Assembly: GCF_040796495.1 (NCBI RefSeq)
Contig: NZ_JBFNQN010000006.1
Location: forward strand, 1 to 64,000
Length of the DNA stretch: 64,000 bases
Source: Kineococcus endophyticus
GTDB taxonomy: Bacteria > Actinomycetota > Actinomycetes > Actinomycetales > Kineococcaceae
Reading direction: 5' to 3'
A program made the translations under genes and the position numbers. Below, piece after piece: positions 17,961 to 25,803 of the stretch; the first letter of the stretch is position 1, and every line of letters begins with the position of its first letter. The notes below the pieces were generated by a model, which saw only the letters and a program-made list of their open reading frames with translations, was not told the DNA's origin and searched no databases.

Positions 17961-19034
17961 GTGACCCTGCGCTGGGGAGTCCTCGGACTCGGCACCATCA
18001 GCCGCGCGATCCACCTGCCGCTCATCGCCCGGCTCCCCGGTCACGAGCTCGCGGCCGTCGCCGACCTCGACCCCGAGCGGTGCGCCGAGCTGGCCGCCGC
18101 CTACGGCGCCCGGGCGCTGACGCCGGAGGAGCTGTTCGCCGCCGACGACGTCGACGCGGTCCTCGTCGCGACGCCGGGCCGGCACGCCGCGCACGCCGTC
18201 ACCGCGCTGCGGGCGGGCAAGCACGTCCTGGCCGAGAAGCCGTTCGCGCTGTCCGCCGAGGAGGTGCGCGAGGCCATCGCCGTCGCGCGGCAGACCGGGT
18301 TGCACCTGCAGGTCGGGTACATGAAGGTGCACGACCGGTCGGTCGACGTCGTCAAGGCGGCTCTCGCCGACCTCGGCGAGACCCGCCTCGTGCAGATCAG
18401 CGTGCGGCACCCCGTCGACGCCCCGCAGGTCGAGCACCTGCGGATGGCGCCGCCCGCCCCGCTGCCCGCGTCCGCCGGTCCGCTCATCGCGGCCGACGAC
18501 GACGCCGAGAACCGGGCGCTCGACGCGTCCGTCGGCGCGGACACCTCCCCGGAACTGCGCCGGTTGTTCCGCTCGGTGCTGTGCGGGTCCGTCGTCCACG
18601 AGCTGTCGCTGCTGCGCGGTCTGGGGTTCGGCACCCCGGAGTTCGACCACGTCGACCTGCTGGCCTGGGACGGGGGAGCGCCGCCCACGGTGTTCGCCAC
18701 CGGCCGCCTCACCGGCGGTGCGCGGTTCGTCCTGGACTGGGCGTGGACGCCGGACCGTCCCGACTACACCGAGACCGTGCGCATCACGACGACGGCCGGC
18801 GAGGTCGTCGTCGACGTGGCCCCGCCCTACCGCCTCGACGCGACGAGCCAGGTGACCGTCACGGGTCCGGACGGCACGCATCGTCCGCCCGCCGGTGCCG
18901 ACGGCGCCTTCCAGCGCCAGCTCGAGGCGTTCGCGTCCGCCGTCACCGGGTCCACCCCGCACCCCGACTCCGCGCCCGAGGGTGCCCTGCACGACCTGGC
19001 TGCGCTGCAGCGGATCGTGGAGCTCGTCCGATGA
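17961..19034 (+). CDS. Gfo/Idh/MocA-family oxidoreductase
   Basis: A 357-residue dehydrogenase. The N-terminal Rossmann domain begins WGVLGLGTISRAIH, and the conserved block AGKHVLAEKPFAL (about residues 84-96) contains the catalytic EKP lysine. The C-terminal substrate domain follows. Family members oxidise or reduce hydroxyls of sugars and inositols with NAD(P). The start is GTG at 17961 with GAAGAGAGA upstream. Its stop overlaps the ATG of the isomerase-like gene (ATGA), so the two are coupled, a pairing common in inositol and rare-sugar pathways. Confidence 0.88.
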   Translation: MTLRWGVLGLGTISRAIHLPLIARLPGHELAAVADLDPERCAELAAAYGARALTPEELFAADDVDAVLVATPGRHAAHAVTALRAGKHVLAEKPFALSAEEVREAIAVARQTGLHLQVGYMKVHDRSVDVVKAALADLGETRLVQISVRHPVDAPQVEHLRMAPPAPLPASAGPLIAADDDAENRALDASVGADTSPELRRLFRSVLCGSVVHELSLLRGLGFGTPEFDHVDLLAWDGGAPPTVFATGRLTGGARFVLDWAWTPDRPDYTETVRITTTAGEVVVDVAPPYRLDATSQVTVTGPDGTHRPPAGADGAFQRQLEAFASAVTGSTPHPDSAPEGALHDLAALQRIVELVR

Positions 19035-19972
19035 GCGGACTCGGGGACTGGATCGCCGGGGCGCCCGTCAGCTTCGGGGTCTGGGGTCCGCACGCCGGTG
19101 CTCCCGACGGCGACGGGGACGCGATCCTGCGCACCCTCGCGACGCAGGGGTACACCGGCAGCGAACTCGGCGACACCGGGTTCCTGGGCGACCCCGACCA
19201 GACCGCGGGGGTGTTCGCCGCGCACGGCCTGGCGCCCGCCGGGGTCTACGTCGGCCTGCCGCTGGCGCAGGGGGAGTGGACCGCCGAGGGGCGGGCGGGT
19301 TTCGAACTCACGTGCCGGACGCTGCGCGCCACGGTCGACCGGCACGCCCTCGGCACGGCCGCGGCGGGGGCCCCGCCGGCGCGGATCGTCCTCGCGGACG
19401 ACGGCGCCCCGGGCCTGGAGGCCGCGCGCGACCCGCACGACCGGTCGTCGGGTCTGGACGACCGGGCCTGGGCCCGCGCCGTCGACCTGCTCGCCGAGGC
19501 CGTCGCCATCGCTTGCGACCACGGGCTGCAGCGGACGTTCCACCCCCACCTCGGCACCTTCGTGGAGTCGACGTGGGAGGTCGACCGGCTCCTCGCCACG
19601 ACGCCCCTCGGGGTGACGCTCGACACCGGGCACGCCCTGCTGGCCGGCACCGACCCCGTCGAGGCGGCCGAGCGCTGGGCCGACCGGATCGACCACGTGC
19701 ACGTCAAGGACGTGCGGCTCGCGCCCCTGCAGGAGGCGCGCGCGGCCGGGCCGGCGTCGCTGCGGGACTGGTGGGCGGACGCGAACGTCCCCCTGGGTCG
19801 CGGGGACGTGGACCTCGCCGGGGTCGTCGACGCGCTGCGCCGCACCGGGTACACGGGCTGGCTCGTCGTCGAGCAGGACGCCGCGCCGCACGGCGGGCCG
19901 CAGCTGGCGCAGTTCGCGGCCGACCAGGAGCACAACCTCCGGGTGCTGCGCGGGCTGCTCGGCGACGACTAG
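19031..19972 (+). CDS. Sugar phosphate isomerase/epimerase (xylose-isomerase-like TIM barrel)
   Basis: A 313-residue AP-endonuclease-2/xylose-isomerase-like barrel. Metal-ligand blocks are visible: FHPHLGTFVES near 170, TLDTGHALLAG near 197, DHVHVKDVRL near 222 and WLVVEQD near 278. The opening GAPVSFGVWG resembles inosose dehydratase (IolE-like) proteins. With the upstream Gfo/Idh/MocA enzyme it probably forms a keto-sugar or keto-inositol processing step. It is the last clear gene of the plus-strand transporter operon. Confidence 0.82.
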   Translation: MSGLGDWIAGAPVSFGVWGPHAGAPDGDGDAILRTLATQGYTGSELGDTGFLGDPDQTAGVFAAHGLAPAGVYVGLPLAQGEWTAEGRAGFELTCRTLRATVDRHALGTAAAGAPPARIVLADDGAPGLEAARDPHDRSSGLDDRAWARAVDLLAEAVAIACDHGLQRTFHPHLGTFVESTWEVDRLLATTPLGVTLDTGHALLAGTDPVEAAERWADRIDHVHVKDVRLAPLQEARAAGPASLRDWWADANVPLGRGDVDLAGVVDALRRTGYTGWLVVEQDAAPHGGPQLAQFAADQEHNLRVLRGLLGDD

Positions 19973-19982
19973 CGTCGGGGCC

Positions 19983-20096
19983 GTGAGCGAGGCGTTCCCC
20001 GACCTGTCCGGCGGCGCGTTCGGCCGGGCCGCGCTCGGCAGCGCCGAAGGCGTGGACCAGGACGCGCTGTTCGAGCTCGCGCCCGACCTCGACTGA
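19983..20096 (+). CDS. Small open frame of 37 residues, possible gene remnant
   Basis: A GTG-initiated frame of 37 codons starts 11 bases after the epimerase stop and ends 3 bases before the stop of the convergent ABC exporter gene. Its product begins VSEAFPDLSGGAF and ends LFELAPDLD. No family is recognised. The acidic C terminus looks like the tail of a larger protein, so it may be a decayed fragment. No good ribosome-binding site is seen. Confidence 0.3.
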   Translation: MSEAFPDLSGGAFGRAALGSAEGVDQDALFELAPDLD

Positions 20097-20098
20097 CG

Positions 20099-21865
20099 TC
20101 AGGCGTGCTGCGCCGTCCAGGCGGCGTGCAGCCGCGAGTACGGTCCGCCTGCGTGGGCCAGTTCGGTGGCCGGGCCCACCTCGACGACGCGACCGGAGTC
20201 CACGACGACGACCGTGTCCGCGGCCTCGGCCGTCGACAACCGGTGGGCGATGGCCACCGAGGTGCGGCCGGACAGGACGCCCTCGAGGGCGCGCTGCAAC
20301 CGGACCTCCGTCGCCGGGTCGACGGACGACGTCGCCTCGTCGAGGACGAGCAGGTCGGGGTCGGCGAGGTGGGCGCGGGCCAGCGCCACGAGCTGGCGCT
20401 CGCCCGCGGACAGCCGTTCCCCGCGCTGCCCCACGGGAGTTCCGAGACCCTCGGGCAGCCCGTCCAGCCAGGCCGCAAGGCCCAGGTCGGCGAACGCCTC
20501 ACGGACGTCGGCGTCGGTCGCGCCGGGTCGCCCGCGGCGGACGTTGTCCCCGACGGTCGTGTCGAAGAGGAAACCCTCCTGCGGGACGGCGACGACCCGG
20601 CGGTGCAGTTCCGCCGACGGCAGGTCGCGCGCGTCTACGCCGGAGAGCAGGACCGTGCCCTCGACCGGGTCGACCAGCCGCGTGATGAGACGCGACAGCG
20701 TCGTCTTGCCCGACCCCGTCTCCCCGACGACCGCCGTGCGCGAGCCGGCGGGGAAGTGCAGCGTCACCCCGGACAGCACGACCGTGGCCGAGCCGGGGTA
20801 GGAGTAGGCGACGTCCTGGACCCGCACGTCGACCGGCCCGCGCGGCAGTTCGCGGGGTTCGCGGGGTTCGGGCACCGAGACGGGGGTGTCGATGAGGTCG
20901 ACGACGCGGCGCCACCCGGCGAGGGCGTTCTGCAGTTCGTTGAGGACCTCCGTCGCGGCCTGCACGGGCCCGACCCACAACTGCGCCAGGAACAGGAACG
21001 CCAGCAGCTTGCCGAGGGTGATGTCCCCGTCGAGACCGAGCAGGGTTCCGACGACGATGACGAGCGCCACGACGAGACCCGAGACGAACACGCCCGAGGA
21101 GAACGTCACGGCCGTCGCCGTCTGCGCCTTGACCGCCTGCTTGCGGTGCGCCTCGATCGCCGCGTCGATCCGCTTCCAGGACCGCTCCGACGCGGCGTGC
21201 GCGCGGATGACGTCGGCGCCGACGACGGTCTCGGAAACTGCGGCGAGCAGGTCGCCCATCCGCACCCGGACCGCCTTGTAGGCCCGGGTCACGGGGCGCT
21301 GCAACCGTTGCCGCGCCAGCACGAGCGGGACGAAGCAGCCGAGGACCACGAGGGCGAGCTGCCAGGAGTAGAAGAACATCACCGCCGTCGCCAGCAGCAC
21401 CTGCCCGGCGGACAGCACCAGGACGAGCATCCCGGTCTGCAGGAACGTCGAGATCGTGTCGACGTCGCTCGTCACGCGGCTGACGAGGGAGCCCCGGCGC
21501 TCGCCGCTCTGGGTCAGGACGGCGAGGTCGTGCACGTGCCGGAACGCGCGCACGCGCAGCGTCGCGAGCCCCGCCTCCGTGGCGCGGAACAACCGCACGT
21601 TGACGATCCACGCGGTGCCGGCCGTCACGAGGACGACGAGTGCCGCGACCACGCACAGCACCACGATGCGGCCGACGTCCGGGCCGCCCTGCGCCTGCAC
21701 GCCCGTGTCGATCGTCTGCTGGACGGCGACGGGGACGGCGAGCTTGCCGAGCGTCGTCGCGGCGGCGATGGCCAGGGTGACGCCGATACCCTCGGCGAAC
21801 TCGGGGGTGAGTTCCCGGGCGCGAGCGATCACCCCGCGGTCGACGGTGCTCTCCTGGACGCTCAC
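20099..21865 (-). CDS. ABC exporter half-transporter, catalytically complete subunit
   Basis: A 588-residue type IV ABC exporter with six membrane segments (about 30-310). Its nucleotide-binding domain has Walker A GETGSGKTT, signature LSAGERQLVALARA, Walker B LLVLDEATSSVD with the catalytic Glu, and the H-loop IAHRLS. The GTG start overlaps the stop of the upstream gene by four bases. That gene's product has Asp in place of the catalytic Glu, so the two probably form an asymmetric heterodimeric pump. The substrate (drug, lipid or peptide) is unknown. Confidence 0.92.
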   Translation of the reverse strand: MSVQESTVDRGVIARARELTPEFAEGIGVTLAIAAATTLGKLAVPVAVQQTIDTGVQAQGGPDVGRIVVLCVVAALVVLVTAGTAWIVNVRLFRATEAGLATLRVRAFRHVHDLAVLTQSGERRGSLVSRVTSDVDTISTFLQTGMLVLVLSAGQVLLATAVMFFYSWQLALVVLGCFVPLVLARQRLQRPVTRAYKAVRVRMGDLLAAVSETVVGADVIRAHAASERSWKRIDAAIEAHRKQAVKAQTATAVTFSSGVFVSGLVVALVIVVGTLLGLDGDITLGKLLAFLFLAQLWVGPVQAATEVLNELQNALAGWRRVVDLIDTPVSVPEPREPRELPRGPVDVRVQDVAYSYPGSATVVLSGVTLHFPAGSRTAVVGETGSGKTTLSRLITRLVDPVEGTVLLSGVDARDLPSAELHRRVVAVPQEGFLFDTTVGDNVRRGRPGATDADVREAFADLGLAAWLDGLPEGLGTPVGQRGERLSAGERQLVALARAHLADPDLLVLDEATSSVDPATEVRLQRALEGVLSGRTSVAIAHRLSTAEAADTVVVVDSGRVVEVGPATELAHAGGPYSRLHAAWTAQHA

Positions 21866-23700
21866 GCGGCACCCTCCCCGGCGGCCTCGGCAGTGGCCCG
21901 GTCCGCGGCGGCGCGGGCGTAGGCGGTGACGAGTTCCCGGTAGCCCTCGTCGCGGGCGGCGACCTCGGCGGCCGGTCCGCGGTCGACGACCCGGCCGTGG
22001 TCGAGGTGGACGACCTCGTCCGCGAGGGCGATGGTCGCGGGCCGGTAGGCGACGACCACGACGGTCGTCCCGGTCCCGGACTCCTCCAGCCCGTCCAGGA
22101 CGGCGCGTTCCACGGCCGGGTCCAGGGCGCTGGTCGCGTCGTCGAGGACGAGCAGCCGCGGTTGCCGGACGAGCGCGCGGGCCAGGGCGAGGCGCTGGCG
22201 CTGGCCACCGGACAGCGTGGAGCCCCGTTCGCCGACGAGTTCGTCGAGGCCGTGGGGGAGGGCGGCGACGAAACCGTCGGCGCGGGCCAGCCGCAGCGCC
22301 TGCCACACCTCGTCGTCGGACACCTCCAGGCCGAGGGCGACGTTGCCGCGGATGGTGTCGTCGAAGACGAACGTCGACTGCGGGACGAGGGCGGCGGCCC
22401 CGGCCACCTGTCCCTCGGCCAGGCCGCGGACGTCGACGCCGTCGAGCAGGACGTCCCCGGTGGAGGGGTCGACGAGGCGGACGAGCAGCCCGGCCAGCGT
22501 CGACTTGCCCGCACCGGTGCCACCGACGACCGCGACGGTGGTACCCGCCGTGACGTCGAGCGTGACGTCGGTGAGGACCGGCGGCGGTTCGTGGTGGGTC
22601 ACCCCGGGGTCGGCCAGCGGGTCGGGGGCGGGCGCGGGGTGCCGGTAGGACAACCCCGTCGTGGTGACGGTGAGCGGGCCGCCGGCCGGGGCCGGGTCCG
22701 TGCCCCACTCGGTGCGCGCCTCCTCCCGCAGCACGTCCTGCACGCGCGCGTCGCCGGCCACGGTGCGGGGCAGGTCGCCCAGCAGCCACCCGAAGGAGCG
22801 GACCGGGAACGCGAGCAGGCTGAGCAGGTAGGCGACCTGGACGAGGTCGCCGACGTCGGTGGCCCCCGACGCCACGCGCACCGACCCGACGACGAGGACG
22901 AGGAGCGTCCCGAGCGAGGGCAGGGCCTCGATGACGGGGTCGAACGCCCCGCGGGTGCGGCCGGCGGCGACGTTGGCGTCGCGCAGGCGTTCGGCGTCGG
23001 CGCGGAACCGGGTGACCTCCTCGTCGGCCAGGCCGAGCGTCTTGACGACCAGGGCGCCCTCGAAGCTCTCGTGGGCTGTCGCGGACACCTCCCCGCGCAG
23101 CCGCTGGACGGCGACGACGAGGGGGGACATGCGGCGCTGGTAGACGATGTTCGAGGCCAGCAGGGCCGGGATCACGAGCAACCCCACGGCGGCGAGCACG
23201 GGGTCCGCCAGGACCATCGCGATGCCCGCGAAGAGGATGAGGACCGCCGTGCCGATCGCGAACGGCAGGACCATCGTGGCCTGCCACGTCGCCTCGACGT
23301 CGGAACTCGCCGTGGCCAGCAGGCGGCCCGCGGGGTGGGCGTGGTGCCAGGTCAGCGGAAGGTCCAGGTACCGGCGGGCCAGGTGGCGCCGGTAGCGCGC
23401 CTGGAGGGCGAACGTGAACGCGCCGCCGAAGATCCGGCGCAGCAGGACGCCACCGACGAGCACGACGGTGACCGCCATGAGCGTCCCCCCGGCGAGCCAC
23501 ACGTCGCGGACGCCGACGGAACCCGACCCCGTGACAGCGGGGACCACGACGTCGCTGGTCACCCGGCCGACGAGGAAACCGCTGGCGGCGTTGCCGATGC
23601 CGTAGATCGCCGAACCGATGATCGCGATGCGGAAGGGGCGGGGCTCTTCGCGGACTCCGCGGGCCAGTGTTCGCACGCCGTCGAGGAACGTTCCACTCAC
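21862..23700 (-). CDS. ABC exporter half-transporter, degenerate-site subunit
   Basis: A 612-residue ABC exporter with a six-segment membrane domain (about 25-310). Its nucleotide-binding domain has Walker A GGTGAGKST, signature LSGGQRQRLALARA and Walker B LLVLDDATSALD. Asp follows the Walker B Asp where Glu is normal, and the switch region reads VVAYRPAT where His is expected. This matches the degenerate subunit of heterodimeric exporters. The start is GTG at 23700, with AAAGGG upstream. It is the first gene of a two-gene operon, preceded by an inverted repeat at 23714-23739. Confidence 0.92.
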   Translation of the reverse strand: MSGTFLDGVRTLARGVREEPRPFRIAIIGSAIYGIGNAASGFLVGRVTSDVVVPAVTGSGSVGVRDVWLAGGTLMAVTVVLVGGVLLRRIFGGAFTFALQARYRRHLARRYLDLPLTWHHAHPAGRLLATASSDVEATWQATMVLPFAIGTAVLILFAGIAMVLADPVLAAVGLLVIPALLASNIVYQRRMSPLVVAVQRLRGEVSATAHESFEGALVVKTLGLADEEVTRFRADAERLRDANVAAGRTRGAFDPVIEALPSLGTLLVLVVGSVRVASGATDVGDLVQVAYLLSLLAFPVRSFGWLLGDLPRTVAGDARVQDVLREEARTEWGTDPAPAGGPLTVTTTGLSYRHPAPAPDPLADPGVTHHEPPPVLTDVTLDVTAGTTVAVVGGTGAGKSTLAGLLVRLVDPSTGDVLLDGVDVRGLAEGQVAGAAALVPQSTFVFDDTIRGNVALGLEVSDDEVWQALRLARADGFVAALPHGLDELVGERGSTLSGGQRQRLALARALVRQPRLLVLDDATSALDPAVERAVLDGLEESGTGTTVVVVAYRPATIALADEVVHLDHGRVVDRGPAAEVAARDEGYRELVTAYARAAADRATAEAAGEGAA

Positions 23701-23713
23701 CGACTGACCCTTT

Positions 23714-23739
23714 CACAGGGAAAGCGCTTCCGCCCTGTG
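23714..23739. promoter_or_regulatory. Inverted repeat upstream of the ABC exporter
   Basis: CACAGGG (23714-23720) and CCCTGTG (23733-23739) flank a 12-base centre containing the palindrome AAGCGCTT (23722-23729). The wider GGAAAGCGCTTCC resembles operators of LacI-family regulators. It lies 14 bases upstream of the exporter start and 41 bases after the end of the upstream gene on the same strand. It could therefore be an operator or a terminator; no T-run follows. Confidence 0.45.
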
Positions 23740-23779
23740 GTGGTGTCCTCGGGACGTCACGCGGAGGTGGTGGGTGAGA

Positions 23780-24579
23780 TCAGACTCCCTCGACCCATCC
23801 GCGACGGTAGGCGTGGAGCAGCAGCCGGCCGCGGGCGGTGGAGGGTCCGCCGGCGGCGGTCAACTGGTCCACGAACTCGTCGTCGACCAGCAGTGCCAGG
23901 ACGGTCGCTGCGGCGTCGCGGTCCACCAGCGCGCGGGCCTGGGCACCTAGCCGGTGGGCCGCGGCCTCCCCGGGATCGAAGCCGTACGACTCGAGCAGGT
24001 CCGGATGGTTGTCGTAGAGCTGCTCGAGGTGGTTCTCGTGACCGCTGGCCACCAGGATCGTCCGCAGGTCCACCGCGTCCTTGCGGGTGTCCTGTCGCCT
24101 GTCCCTCCAGGCCAGCAGCTTCAACAGGGACTGGGCGGGGAGGGAAGCGACGGGTGCGACGACGCCACCCGGGAGTTCGACGAGCACGGCGCTGCGCAGA
24201 GCTTCCTCAAAACCCAGCACCGCCATGAGTGGTCGTTCGGCCAACGGATCGTCCTGCTGGACGTCTCCACGCCGCGGAAGGGAACGACGTCGACCTCGAC
24301 GCCGCGGACCAGGAAGCGGTGCGGGGAGTCGCCCACTCGTGGATGACTGCTCATCACGTCGTCGAGGTCGGACCACCGCGCCACCGCCAGAGCGATGTCG
24401 ATGTCCCGGGTGGCTCGGTCCGGCCTGGTCCCCTGCGCGTGGTGCACGAGCAGGTCGCGGGCCATGGCGCCGACGACCATCAGGTCGACGCCCGTCGTCC
24501 GAGCCCGCATCAGGAGGGGCTGGAGCGCACCGGCCAGGACGGACAGCTCAGGAGAGGTCGAGTCGGCGTAGGACAGCAT
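23780..24579 (-). pseudogene. AbiEii-like nucleotidyltransferase toxin, frameshifted
   Basis: The frame starting at 24579 encodes an AbiEii-type nucleotidyltransferase: VDLMVVGAMARDLL, TRDIDIALAV (metal Asp pair) and VRGVEVDVVPF (third Asp), ending in TIRWPNDH. The rest of the family pattern, MAVLGFEEALRSAVLVELPGG to GWVEGV, continues in the -1 register from about 24226 to the stop at 23780. One missing base near 24226-24231 would join the parts into about 266 residues. The start overlaps the end of the AbiEi-like gene by 32 bases, as expected of a type IV toxin-antitoxin operon. The toxin is probably inactive, unless the shift is programmed or a sequencing error. An ATG lies exactly at the junction, so the C-terminal part could also be made alone. 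Confidence 0.75.
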
Positions 24580-25576
24580 CACCACTCCGGAGACGTTCGG
24601 CCGCCTCGAGGCAGCGGGGATCGGTGGTCGCCACGAGGTCGGCGTAGACCAGAGGTGGAGGTGCCAGGGGATGGCCCTCTGCCGGTGTCGGCCAGTTCCA
24701 GAAGCGCTCACGTACCACGACGTCACCGACCCCGTCCGCCTTCCGCAGGCGGTGCGCGAGCAACGTCTGCCGCGGAAGGCCGTCGGCGTACACGGTTGCA
24801 ACAGCAGGGGAGAGGAACCCGTCCAGGAGGTGGGCTCCGGTCTCGCCGCCCCACACCGCACCGTCCGAACGGAGGTCCTCGTCCGCATGCCGCCACCACG
24901 AGTGGTCGGAGGAGTCGAAGCGTGCCCGGGTGAGGCGGGGAGCTGTGCGGACGACGTAGGCCTCGACCCACCGGTCGAAGAGCAGGCGCGTCCCGTGCAG
25001 CGTCCGTCGGCGACCGTCGACCAGGAGGTGTCCCTGCCCCTGCAGCTCCTCGAGCACGGCCTGGACCGTCCCGAGGGACGTCCTGCTGCGCTCAGCGATG
25101 GTCCGGTAGCTCTCCCCGACGGTCCCGGGATCGCACAGGAGCGAGAAGGTGACGCGTTGCCCGCGCGGGCTGTAGGCGCGGAGGGGACGGTCGGCCGGGC
25201 GGGCCTCAGAGGTGGGCGGGCGACGTCCACGGACGTCCACCACGGCGTCCGGCCATCGCAGGTGGACGTTGCCTGCGGTGTCTGCGAAGTGCGCGCCTCG
25301 ACCGCGCAGGACCTCCGCTGCGGCGTCCGCGACGTGCCGCGTCACGACGAGGGACGGACCGTCCAACAACGGGACCGTCGCTGCGGTGGCTGTGCTGAGC
25401 CGCTCACGCAGGACCACGTCGTACCGGTGTCGTGATCCCGTGGGGAGGACGACCCACCAGGCGGGTCCGGTGGGGTCGTCGAGGTCTTCCACGACGACCA
25501 CCCCGAGCTCACGGAGGTGGTCCTGCACCGCCTCAGGCCAACCGTCCACGGCACCGGTCCGTTCATCGAGGGACAA
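24548..25576 (-). CDS. AbiEi-type antitoxin/transcriptional regulator (DUF2186-like)
   Basis: A 342-residue protein with the block order of the AbiEi_2/DUF2186 family. LVVTRHVADAAAEVLRGRGAHFADTAGNVHLR (about 75-107) is followed by a winged helix (YRTIAERSRTSLGTVQAVLEELQGQGHLL, about 155-183). Then come WWRHADEDLRSDGAVWGGETGAHLLDGFL and PPLVYADLVATTDPRCLEAA near the C terminus. The assigned start is TTG at 25576; GTG at 25549 is an alternative, and neither has a strong ribosome-binding site. In AbiE systems the antitoxin represses its own operon and blocks the nucleotidyltransferase toxin, here encoded next and frameshifted. Confidence 0.82.
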   Translation of the reverse strand: MSLDERTGAVDGWPEAVQDHLRELGVVVVEDLDDPTGPAWWVVLPTGSRHRYDVVLRERLSTATAATVPLLDGPSLVVTRHVADAAAEVLRGRGAHFADTAGNVHLRWPDAVVDVRGRRPPTSEARPADRPLRAYSPRGQRVTFSLLCDPGTVGESYRTIAERSRTSLGTVQAVLEELQGQGHLLVDGRRRTLHGTRLLFDRWVEAYVVRTAPRLTRARFDSSDHSWWRHADEDLRSDGAVWGGETGAHLLDGFLSPAVATVYADGLPRQTLLAHRLRKADGVGDVVVRERFWNWPTPAEGHPLAPPPLVYADLVATTDPRCLEAAERLRSGDAVLRRLDLS

Positions 25577-25577
25577 C

Positions 25578-25594
25578 GTTCAAGAAAATCGAAC
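25578..25594. promoter_or_regulatory. Possible autoregulatory repeat of the AbiE operon
   Basis: GTTC and GAAC are inverted around nine A/T-rich bases immediately upstream of the antitoxin start. The surrounding 25570-25680 stretch is clearly poorer in G+C than its neighbours. The repeat is short and may be accidental. Confidence 0.25.
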
Positions 25595-25645
25595 AACTCG
25601 CAGCAGTGAACACGCAAGGGCGACGAAAAAGGTCTAGAGATTCTC

Positions 25646-25674
25646 TTGACCGTCGATCGTGCACGATCTACGGT
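25646..25674 (+). promoter_or_regulatory. Promoter of the xyloside operon with a perfect palindrome in its spacer
   Basis: A good -35 TTGACC (25646-25651) and -10 TACGGT (25669-25674) are separated by 17 bases. The spacer contains GATCGTGCACGATC (25655-25668), a perfect 14-bp palindrome ending directly at the -10 box. This is the expected place for a GntR-type operator giving autorepression. The 11-mer TCGATCGTGCA (25653-25663) is also found at 4239 and 13491. Confidence 0.7.
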
Positions 25675-25747
25675 CGATGACATCACGAACGGCTCGACGA
25701 GGAGCAGGCGCCGACGGCGGCGCCGAGGAGGTGACACCGATGCCGCA

Positions 25748-25771
25748 CCACCCGCCACACCACCCGCCACA
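25748..25771 (+). repeat. Tandem 12-bp repeat in the gntR leader
   Basis: CCACCCGCCACA occurs twice in succession in the untranslated region between the promoter and the GntR start. An ATG at 25741 preceded by GAGGAGG would read the repeat as a His/Pro-rich run (MPHHPPHHPPH), but that frame continues far into gntR and is probably not a gene. Confidence 0.5.
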
Positions 25772-25803
25772 CGAACCGATCAGCCCCCGGGAGGCTGTCT
25801 ACG

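Noticed and set aside
25741-25803. Upstream His/Pro-rich leader peptide before gntR
   Set aside because: The frame has a good ribosome-binding site but does not stop before gntR and continues for a long way in a shadow frame; no terminator or alternative stem is present to suggest attenuation.
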